DNA from: Legionella sp.
Lineage (GTDB): Bacteria; Pseudomonadota; Gammaproteobacteria; Legionellales; Legionellaceae
Assembly (NCBI GenBank): GCA_030158115.1
Contig: JAOATK010000035.1
Span: forward strand, 98,895 to 162,894
DNA length: 64,000 nucleotides
Reading direction: 5' to 3'
Shown in pieces: positions 57,444 to 64,000 of the stretch (position 1 is the stretch's first letter; each line of letters starts with the position of its first letter). Position numbers and translations under genes: made by a program. The notes below the pieces were generated by a model, which saw only the letters and a list, made by a program, of their open reading frames with translations, was not told where the DNA came from and did no database searches.

Positions 57444-58356
57444 TTTTTTATGGAATTTATCCAGTCGTGTTCACCCGTTAAATCATTTTCCTCATCATGA
57501 GGTTTCTTGCTATGTTAAAAGAGATGATGAATTAGGTTGTGGTATTAGCGGATCTAAATTACGTAAATATTCCAGTATTATGCCTTTTCTTTTAGAAACT
57601 GGAGTGCGTCATTTAGTTATTATTGCAGGTCCAAACTCTAATAATCTACTCGCAGCATTGCAATTAGCAAGAGAATTTAGTTTAAAAGTAACGGCATTTC
57701 TTATTAAACCATGGAAATTGGAACTCAGGGGTAACTATCAATTAAGTCGTCTTTTCATTCAAGAACAAGAAATTGTTTGGGTTGCTCGTGAAGACTGGTC
57801 AGGGGTGAATGAATTAGCTCAAAATTATTGTAATAATTTGCATGAATCTGGATTTGTATTACATGAAGGTGCAAGCGTTACTGTAGCCAGCAATGGTGCA
57901 AAGAGTATCGCAAAAGATATTCTTAAGAATGAGCAGGTTTTAGGTCTTCATTTCCAACATATTTTTGTTGATGCAGGGACTGGTTTTTCTGCAGCAGCTT
58001 TAATAAAAGGGTTATCAGAGTTAAATCATCAAGCCAAAATCCATGTTCTTTTATTAGCAGATGAAGACTATGTATTTAAAAATAAATTAACCTTATGGTT
58101 TGGTAACGAACTGGAAAATTATAGATGTTTTTATCCCACGACGGCTAAGTCTTTTGGTTCTTTAAATCAGACAATTAAAAATGAAATCATACGGTTAGCA
58201 CGAGAAGAGGGAATTTTAGCTGATCCTATTTATGCTGCAAAATTGTTTTATGAAGCAAGGCGTTGTATTGAAAAGGAGCAATTAAAAGGCAATATATTAA
58301 TTATTCACTCTGGTGGTACGTTAACTATGCCAAATTTTAATTTACTAAGTAGCTAG
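57436..58356 (+). CDS. PLP-dependent D-cysteine desulfhydrase/ACC deaminase-like protein
   Basis: This 306-residue fold-type II PLP enzyme has the lysine segment SGSKLRKYSSI (family GNKxRKL), IIAGPNSNNLLAALQLA, and the phosphate-binding FVDAGTGFSAAALIKG. Members degrade D-cysteine or related amino acids. The substrate is not certain because the substrate loop differs from DcyD. The start is GTG 57436 inside the yaaA end. A hairpin terminator overlaps the stop. Confidence 0.82.
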   Translation: MTDFLWNLSSRVHPLNHFPHHEVSCYVKRDDELGCGISGSKLRKYSSIMPFLLETGVRHLVIIAGPNSNNLLAALQLAREFSLKVTAFLIKPWKLELRGNYQLSRLFIQEQEIVWVAREDWSGVNELAQNYCNNLHESGFVLHEGASVTVASNGAKSIAKDILKNEQVLGLHFQHIFVDAGTGFSAAALIKGLSELNHQAKIHVLLLADEDYVFKNKLTLWFGNELENYRCFYPTTAKSFGSLNQTIKNEIIRLAREEGILADPIYAAKLFYEARRCIEKEQLKGNILIIHSGGTLTMPNFNLLSS

Positions 58357-58365
58357 GCTACTTTT
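58347..58365 (+). terminator. Compact terminator at the end of the desulfhydrase-like gene
   Basis: AAGTAGC/GCTACTT arms (58347-58353, 58357-58363) surround the TAG stop codon as loop. A short T tract follows. Confidence 0.5.
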
Positions 58366-58369
58366 ATCT

Positions 58370-58395
58370 CTTGAAATTTAAAAAACAACCCATAT
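58370..58395 (+). promoter_or_regulatory. Sigma-32-type heat-shock promoter of htpG
   Basis: CTTGAAA (58370-58376) and CCCATAT (58389-58395) have a 12-base spacer. This closely follows the E. coli RpoH consensus (CTTGAA, 13 bases, CCCAT). It lies 43 bases before the htpG ATG, after the previous gene's hairpin, and htpG is a classic heat-shock gene. Confidence 0.75.
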
Positions 58396-58437
58396 ATGTA
58401 AATTCATTACGAACAATACGTTATAGGAGACTAGACA

Positions 58438-60309
58438 ATGCCAGGTAAACAACAAACCATGGGATTTCAAACAGAAGTAAAGCAAATGCTGCATTTGGTA
58501 GTGCATTCACTTTATAGTAATAAAGAAATTTTTCTTAGAGAATTAATTTCCAACGCCTCGGATGCCTTAGATAAATTAAGATTTTTAGCATTGGCAGATG
58601 GTACTTTATTCGAAAATGACCCTGACTTAAAAATAAGCATTCAAATTAATGAAAAACTCAAAACGATTACTATTGCTGACAATGGTATTGGAATGAGTTG
58701 GGATGAAGCCGTTGCTAATTTAGGAACGATTGCTAAATCAGGTACTAAAGAATTCATGAGCCAATTAACCGGTGAGAGTGCAAAAGACTCTCAATTGATT
58801 GGACAATTTGGCGTAGGTTTTTATTCAGCATTTATTGTGGCCGATAAAGTAACTGTTAAAAGTCGTCGTGCTGGTTTAAAACCCGAGGAGGCCATTGTTT
58901 GGACTTCAAAAGGTGATGGCGAATTCACTATTGGTTATGAACCTAAAGCCACTCGTGGCACAGAAATTATCTTACATCTTAAAACAGAGGAAGATGAGTT
59001 TTTAAGTGATTGGCGTATTCGTAGCATCATTAGTAAATATTCAGATCACATCTGCTGGCCGATAGTCATGCAAAAAAAAGCTGAAGAGGGTAAAGAGTCC
59101 ACAGAATTAGAAACAGTAAATAAAGCAACTGCTTTATGGACTATGCAAAAATCTGAAATTACAGATGAAGAATATAAATTACTTTATAAGCATATCTCTC
59201 ATGATTTCCAAGATCCTTTAGTGTGGTCACATAATCATGTAGAGGGAAAAAATGATTATATTTCCTTGCTTTATATTCCTGCACATGCCCCTTATGATTT
59301 ATTTCAACATGAAAGCAAGCACGGTTTAAAATTGTATGTCAAACGTGTGTTTATTATGGACGACGCCACGCAATTTTTACCGCGTTATTTGCGTTTTGTA
59401 AAAGGTATTGTGGATGCGAGCGATTTGCCATTGAACGTATCACGTGAAATTTTACAAGATAATAAACAGGTGGAAAGTATTCGCGCTGCATGTACTAAAC
59501 GAATTTTATCTTTGCTTGAAAAAATGAACACCCAGGATAAAGAAACCTATCAAAAGTTTTGGAACGAATTTGGCTTGGTGTTAAAAGAAGGTCCAGTAGA
59601 AGATTTTGCTAATAAAGAAGCGATTGCTAAATTATTACGCTTTGCGACGACCAAGACTAATTCAGAAACACAAGATGTTACCTTTGATGACTACGTTAGT
59701 CGTATGAAAGAAGGGCAGGATAAGATTTATTACATTACTGCCTCAAGCTTTAATGCAGCCAAGCACAGCCCTCATTTAGAAATCTTTAATAAGAAAGGAA
59801 TAGAGGTTTTATTACTTAGTGATAAAATTGATGAGTGGTTAGTAGGCTACATGAGCGAATATGAAGGCAAAAAGCTGCAATCTATTTCTAAAGGTAAAGT
59901 AGAGTTAGGCGATGAATCGTCTGATGAGCAAATTAAAGAGCAGGAAAAAACGTTAGAACCTGTATTGGCACATATTCGCAAAGTTTTAGATGCGCGAATT
60001 AAGGACGTAGTACTTACAAATCGCTTAACAGATTCTCCTGCTTGTGTTGTTGCTGATGAGCAAGATATGAATATGGAAATGCAGCGTATTTTGCAAGCAG
60101 CAGGACAACAAGTACCAATCAGTAAGCCAGTATTTGAAATCAATCCTGAGCATGTTTTAATTAAGCGCTTACATGATATTCAAGATGATGTTCAATTTGA
60201 GTTATGGATCACGGTATTGTTTGAACAAGCGGTGTTAGCAGAAGGTGGACAATTAGATAATCCTGCTGATTTTATTAATCGTGTAAATCAATTATTAGCG
60301 GCTTCCTAG
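58438..60309 (+). CDS. htpG: Chaperone HtpG (Hsp90)
   Basis: HtpG is the bacterial Hsp90. The 623-residue protein has the GHKL ATP site ([38 protein letters not shown]), the middle domain with the catalytic Arg region [12 protein letters not shown], and a C-terminal dimerisation domain. An AGGAG site precedes the ATG. Confidence 0.98.
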   Translation: MPGKQQTMGFQTEVKQMLHLVVHSLYSNKEIFLRELISNASDALDKLRFLALADGTLFENDPDLKISIQINEKLKTITIADNGIGMSWDEAVANLGTIAKSGTKEFMSQLTGESAKDSQLIGQFGVGFYSAFIVADKVTVKSRRAGLKPEEAIVWTSKGDGEFTIGYEPKATRGTEIILHLKTEEDEFLSDWRIRSIISKYSDHICWPIVMQKKAEEGKESTELETVNKATALWTMQKSEITDEEYKLLYKHISHDFQDPLVWSHNHVEGKNDYISLLYIPAHAPYDLFQHESKHGLKLYVKRVFIMDDATQFLPRYLRFVKGIVDASDLPLNVSREILQDNKQVESIRAACTKRILSLLEKMNTQDKETYQKFWNEFGLVLKEGPVEDFANKEAIAKLLRFATTKTNSETQDVTFDDYVSRMKEGQDKIYYITASSFNAAKHSPHLEIFNKKGIEVLLLSDKIDEWLVGYMSEYEGKKLQSISKGKVELGDESSDEQIKEQEKTLEPVLAHIRKVLDARIKDVVLTNRLTDSPACVVADEQDMNMEMQRILQAAGQQVPISKPVFEINPEHVLIKRLHDIQDDVQFELWITVLFEQAVLAEGGQLDNPADFINRVNQLLAAS

Positions 60310-60314
60310 CAGTT

Positions 60315-60393
60315 GTAGCTTGAATGCAGCAGAGCGTAACCCGGGATCAGTGGCACTGAATTCCCGGGTTACGCTCTGCTGCATTCAGGCTAC
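60315..60393. repeat. Large inverted repeat element (32-bp arms, one mismatch)
   Basis: Arms 60315-60346 and 60362-60393 are inverses except for one G-T position. The spacer is 15 bases. It shares the GTAGC-TGCAGCA-AGCGTAA-CCGG word order with the element at 27475-27592. It lies 6 bases after the htpG stop and can act as its 3' hairpin. Confidence 0.88.
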
Positions 60394-60459
60394 AAAACAT
60401 TCAATTATTTGATGTATGGGTGTATAATAAAGCTATATCTATCCTATTAGGTTCTATTC

Positions 60460-61314
60460 ATGAGTTGGCTAAAAAAATTATTACCATCAAGAATCAATAC
60501 AGACACCTCACAAAAAAAAGGCGTGCCTGAAGGTTTATGGCTTAAATGTTTAGGTTGCAACGAGGTGCTTTATAGTACGGAGCTCACCAAAAACTTAATG
60601 GTTTGTCCTTCTTGTAATTTTCATCATCGTATTTCTGCACGAGTTAGAATTGAACAGTTTCTTGATGCCGAAGGGCAGGAAGAAATTGCAGCCTCTTTAG
60701 AACCACACGATCGACTCAAATTTAGAGACTCCAAGAAGTATAAAGACAGAATATCCCAAGCGCAAAAAGCAACAGGTGAAAAAGAAGCTTTAATCGTAAT
60801 GAAGGGATCTTTAAAGCAGCAACCTGTTGTAGTCAGTGCGTTTGAATTCAGTTTTATGGGCGGCTCCATGGGTGCGACCGTAGGTGAAAAATTTGTTCGT
60901 GCTATCGCTGCAGCCACCGAAGAAAAAATACCTTACATTTGTTTTACTGCCAGTGGTGGTGCTCGAATGCAAGAGGGTTTGTTTTCTTTGATGCAGATGG
61001 CAAAAACTTCCGCGGCCTTAGCCAAATTTGCAGAATCTGGGCTGCCTTTTATTGTGGTATTAACTGATCCTACCATGGGTGGCGTATCTGCAAGTTTTGG
61101 CAGTCTTGGTGATGTGATTATTGCTGAGCCTAATGCATTAATTGGTTTTGCAGGGCCTCGTGTTATTGAACAAACAGTAAGACAAACTTTGCCTGAGGGA
61201 TTTCAAAGAAGTGAGTTTTTATTAGAGCATGGTCACATTGATATGATTCTTGAACGCAAAGATCTTCGTGAAGTGATTGCAGAGTTAATTTCTAAGCTCA
61301 GTTATGGGGGTTAG
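60460..61314 (+). CDS. accD: Acetyl-CoA carboxylase carboxyltransferase subunit beta
   Basis: AccD with AccA carries out carboxyl transfer to acetyl-CoA, the first step of fatty-acid synthesis. The 284-residue protein has the N-terminal zinc ribbon (CLGC and CPSC, residues about 28-50) and the crotonase-like core ([35 protein letters not shown]). It starts the accD-folC-dedD-cvpA cluster. Confidence 0.97.
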   Translation: MSWLKKLLPSRINTDTSQKKGVPEGLWLKCLGCNEVLYSTELTKNLMVCPSCNFHHRISARVRIEQFLDAEGQEEIAASLEPHDRLKFRDSKKYKDRISQAQKATGEKEALIVMKGSLKQQPVVVSAFEFSFMGGSMGATVGEKFVRAIAAATEEKIPYICFTASGGARMQEGLFSLMQMAKTSAALAKFAESGLPFIVVLTDPTMGGVSASFGSLGDVIIAEPNALIGFAGPRVIEQTVRQTLPEGFQRSEFLLEHGHIDMILERKDLREVIAELISKLSYGG

Positions 61315-62605
61315 TTTGTTAAGATCTTATGAGCACTGGAGTTTAACTGAGTGGTTGTCTGATCTGGAAACTAGAAATATTCAAGAAATACAGCTTGGTT
61401 TAACACGAATCAAAACCGTGGCAAAAACACTACAGCTGCAAGCGCTGCCTAGTCGAGTGATTACGGTGGCAGGCACTAATGGTAAAGGCTCTACCGTAAC
61501 AGCACTAGAGTCCATTTATCACACTGCAGGGTATAAAGTAGGCACTTATACTTCTCCTCATCTTATTGAGTTTAATGAACGTATTCGAATTAACTTAATT
61601 CCCATAAGTGATGAGGACTTATGTCGCGCTTTTTGTATTATAGAAAGCGCACGAGGCGACACAGTGCTTACTTATTTTGAGATGACTACGTTAGCTGCGT
61701 TATGGCATTTTAAAGCAAATCACTTGGATATTGTTATTCTCGAAGTAGGCTTAGGTGGACGTCTTGATGCCACCAATATCATTGACTCTGATGTCTCAAT
61801 TATTACAACCATTGATTTTGATCACCAAGATTTTTTAGGCGATACCTTAGAGGACATTGGCTATGAAAAGGCAGGTATTCTTCGTCCAGGTAAGCCATTT
61901 ATTTATGCAGATGTTAACCCACCATCTACGATATTAAAACAGGCTGAACAAAAGTCAGTGAAGGCATATCTTTTTAACCAAGCGTTTTCTTTTGAAGAGC
62001 GAGAGGCGGATTGGAGTCTTCAATGTGGCTCTTGGCAAATTGATCATTTACCCAAACCTTTAATACAACTTAAATCAGCAGCTGCAGCAATTATTGCGAG
62101 TACTCTATTAAAATATTGTTTGCCTGTATCCGATGAGTCTGTCAAAAAGGCGATGCATTCTTTGTTTATCCCAGGTCGTTTGCAACTGCAAGCCGGCGAG
62201 ATAAGCATTTTATATGATGTATCTCATAACCCTCAGTCAGTTCGATTGTTAGCAACTACATTGAATCAATTAGATAAAAAAAGAAAAGTGCATGCGGTCT
62301 TTTCAGCATTAAAAGATAAAAATATTTTTGGTATGATTGAACCATTGAAGAATCATGTTGATTATTGGTATCCTGCACTATTAGATGTAAAACGTGCTGC
62401 AAGTGAAAGTGTATTGCTTGCCCAATTTCAAGATGCAGAAATTTGTGTAAAAATTTGTTATAATAGCCCACTAAGTGCCTTTGATGCGGCACTAAATCAA
62501 GCTCAACCAGGTGATTTAATTGTTGTTTATGGGTCATTTTTTACTGTGGGGCATATCATGGCTACTCAGTCTAATAGGAGATTCAATGAAATTAGTAATA
62601 AATGA
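61304..62605 (+). CDS. folC: Folylpolyglutamate/dihydrofolate synthase
   Basis: FolC adds glutamate to folates and makes dihydrofolate. The 433-residue protein has the P-loop [10 protein letters not shown], the [15 protein letters not shown] segment and [10 protein letters not shown]. It begins 11 bases inside accD. Confidence 0.95.
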   Translation: MGVSLLRSYEHWSLTEWLSDLETRNIQEIQLGLTRIKTVAKTLQLQALPSRVITVAGTNGKGSTVTALESIYHTAGYKVGTYTSPHLIEFNERIRINLIPISDEDLCRAFCIIESARGDTVLTYFEMTTLAALWHFKANHLDIVILEVGLGGRLDATNIIDSDVSIITTIDFDHQDFLGDTLEDIGYEKAGILRPGKPFIYADVNPPSTILKQAEQKSVKAYLFNQAFSFEEREADWSLQCGSWQIDHLPKPLIQLKSAAAAIIASTLLKYCLPVSDESVKKAMHSLFIPGRLQLQAGEISILYDVSHNPQSVRLLATTLNQLDKKRKVHAVFSALKDKNIFGMIEPLKNHVDYWYPALLDVKRAASESVLLAQFQDAEICVKICYNSPLSAFDAALNQAQPGDLIVVYGSFFTVGHIMATQSNRRFNEISNK

Positions 62606-63329
62606 GAAATTAAAACATCGTTTGGTCGGTGTATCGGTTATTTTATCCTTGGGAGCTATATTTCTTCCTGCTATGATGAAAAAATCAAGTCAAAGTTTAG
62701 AGCATAATTTTAGCGTGAATGTGCAACTTCCACCAAAGCCTACAGCACCTAATGTTGCAGTGACTGATGAAGAAGAAATGTTTAAAACAATTAAAGTAGC
62801 TAGAGTTGTCGATATTACTCCGTCAGAAGATAACAAGACTGAAGATAAAGAGGTTATTGCTTCTGCTGCAGTAGATGCAGTGGGAACTTCTGTTGCTCAA
62901 TTGGATTCACCAGCAGATTCTAACGTTATGCCTCTTGAGATGGCATTAAATGAAGCAAGTACCACAGCAGTTAAAAAAGAAATCACTGTGGCAGCGAAAA
63001 AACCTGCTCAAGCAGTCGTTGTGGCAAAAAGACCGGTAGTAAAAAAACCTGTGCTTGCCAAAGCAGTTAAAAAATCATTCGTTAGAAAAGACATTTATGC
63101 ATTACAACTCGCCTCTTTTACCAAATTAGCCAATGCACAGGCTTTAGTGAGTAAATTACAAAGCAAAGGACATAAGGCAAACTATACGAGTATTGCGAGC
63201 AAAAATGGGATGATTTATAAGGTTTATGTGGGTCACTCTCCCATCAAAAATGATGTTATCAAGTTAAGAGTGCAATTAGCTAGTTCAATGCAATTAACTG
63301 GATTCGTAGTTAATGCTGGAGTGAGCTAA
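62586..63329 (+). CDS. dedD: SPOR-domain cell-division protein, DedD type
   Basis: From ATG 62586 (TAGGAG site) the 247-residue protein has an N-terminal membrane helix (about 14-31) and a long Lys/Ala/Val-rich linker. The C-terminal SPOR domain (YALQLASFTKLANAQALVSKL) binds denuded peptidoglycan at the septum. An upstream in-frame ATG at 62520 lies deep in folC and is rejected. The position between folC and cvpA is standard for dedD. Confidence 0.9.
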   Translation: MKLVINEKLKHRLVGVSVILSLGAIFLPAMMKKSSQSLEHNFSVNVQLPPKPTAPNVAVTDEEEMFKTIKVARVVDITPSEDNKTEDKEVIASAAVDAVGTSVAQLDSPADSNVMPLEMALNEASTTAVKKEITVAAKKPAQAVVVAKRPVVKKPVLAKAVKKSFVRKDIYALQLASFTKLANAQALVSKLQSKGHKANYTSIASKNGMIYKVYVGHSPIKNDVIKLRVQLASSMQLTGFVVNAGVS

Positions 63330-63331
63330 TT

Positions 63332-63868
63332 ATGCAATTGGAATGGATAGATTTAATTATTTTAGGAGTGATTGGTTTATCTGCTCTTACTGGTTTATTT
63401 CGAGGGGTTATTAAAGAGGTTATTGCTTTAGTTGTATGGATATTAGCAATTTGGATGGGGTATACCTATTCGGCCAAATTAACCCCTTGGTTACATCATT
63501 ACATCCAAGATCCAACTATTTGCACGGCTGTTGCTTTTGTTATTATTCTTTTTGGTGTGTTATTGGCAGGTGGTATTGTCAATGCCATTTTAAGTTTTAT
63601 GCTAAAAAGCACAGGATTAAGCGGGATGGATAAGATTTTAGGAATGGTCTTTGGTTTTGCCAGAGGTGTTTTTATCGTGTCTTTAATTTTAGCCACGATA
63701 AAAATGACATCATTACCTTATGAGCAATATACTAAAAGCTCAAAAATTTGCGCACAATTTACGCCAGTAGTTAATTGGATTTCAGGATATTTCCCCACCT
63801 TTATTGATAAGGTCAAATCAACCAAGACCTTGGCCAGCATTATCGACACAGTTCCTGCCGAGGCCTAA
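63332..63868 (+). CDS. cvpA: CvpA family membrane protein
   Basis: CvpA is a four-helix inner-membrane protein first linked to colicin V production. The 178-residue protein starts MQLEWIDLIILGVIGLSALTGL (read in parts) and has GLFRGVIKEV and GMVFGFARGVFIVSL. It is next to dedD. purF would be expected just beyond the right edge. Confidence 0.93.
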   Translation: MQLEWIDLIILGVIGLSALTGLFRGVIKEVIALVVWILAIWMGYTYSAKLTPWLHHYIQDPTICTAVAFVIILFGVLLAGGIVNAILSFMLKSTGLSGMDKILGMVFGFARGVFIVSLILATIKMTSLPYEQYTKSSKICAQFTPVVNWISGYFPTFIDKVKSTKTLASIIDTVPAEA

Positions 63869-63882
63869 CCTTGTTAGGAAGT

Positions 63883-63958
63883 CGCTTCGCTTAACGCCAA
63901 CCTACGTAAGAGATTGAGGGTGATTATCAATCAATGTAGGTTGGCGTTAAGCGCAGCG
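63883..63958. repeat. Inverted repeat element after cvpA (23-bp arms, one mismatch)
   Basis: Arms 63883-63905 and 63936-63958 match inverted except at one base. The inner ends read CCAACCTAC / GTAGGTTGG, the same word as the palindrome at 24053-24078. The right flank (ACCCAAC..GAGCGAAGCGA) continues the motif to about 63982, so the element may extend further. Confidence 0.8.
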
Positions 63959-64000
63959 AAACCCAACAACTGAGCGAAGCGACCCCATTACTATTTCTTA

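Overview
The window reads as an ordinary, gene-dense stretch of a Legionella chromosome. The DNA is AT-rich, and it carries legiolysin-type 4-hydroxyphenylpyruvate dioxygenase, a CpxRA pair, a GDA1/CD39 nucleoside triphosphate diphosphohydrolase with Legionella-style N-terminal sequence, and a DedA-PAP2-LssY fusion. The order gyrA-serC-aroA-cmk-rpsA-lapA-lapB ... pyrF ... cpxA-cpxR matches, from memory, the arrangement in Legionella pneumophila. The species cannot be fixed from the sequence alone. There is no prophage, insertion sequence, CRISPR array or conjugative element. No complete, obviously new multi-gene system was seen. The interest lies in small accessory genes and in a family of intergenic inverted repeats.

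Layout. 1-2270 (minus): citrate synthase gltA followed by glpD, which runs off the left edge. 2584-11681 (plus): gyrA, serC, aroA, cmk, rpsA, lapA and lapB, mostly overlapping or tightly spaced. 11717-15885 (plus): a DegT sugar aminotransferase, pyrF, a divergent holD candidate, a fimT-like pseudopilin, ubiC and ubiA. 16010-18018 (minus): a nucleoside salvage operon cdd-punA-deoC. 18048-22311 (minus): a multispanning membrane protein of unknown function and a compact ybeY-corC-cpxR-cpxA operon. 22600-27427 (plus): a PHP phosphoesterase, yciO, trpS, scpA, scpB and rluB.

27645-35614 (minus): a YkuD L,D-transpeptidase, the DedA-PAP2-LssY protein, dacC-ybeD-lipB, and a coupled pair made of an outer-membrane barrel and an NTPDase. 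tRNA-Ser(UGA) follows at 35900-35987. 36160-44363 holds bamD, rdgC, kup, an outer-membrane protein, rlmI, pyrE, a cold-shock protein and hemF. 44470-49749: a lone flgD, lolC-lolD, a small very acidic Ser/Asp-rich protein, asnS and a secreted cysteine-rich protein. 49845-54363 (minus): leucine dehydrogenase, an O-methyltransferase and the tyrosine degradation operon hpd-fahA-maiA. 54673-63868 (plus): ugpQ-ugpB, yaaA, a PLP desulfhydrase-like gene, htpG behind a sigma-32-like promoter, then accD-folC-dedD-cvpA, the usual cluster upstream of purF.

Themes. Envelope building and surveillance recur: LapA/LapB, BamD, LolC/LolD, DacC, YkuD, CorC and CpxRA. Nucleotide metabolism is represented by pyrF, pyrE, cmk, cdd, punA, deoC and the secreted NTPDase. 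Translation and RNA maturation are represented by rpsA, ybeY, rluB, rlmI, trpS, asnS and tRNA-Ser. The genes most worth following up are the barrel/NTPDase pair, the LssY-type protein whose PAP2 catalytic residues are replaced, the acidic protein after lolD, the solitary flgD and the hidden holD.
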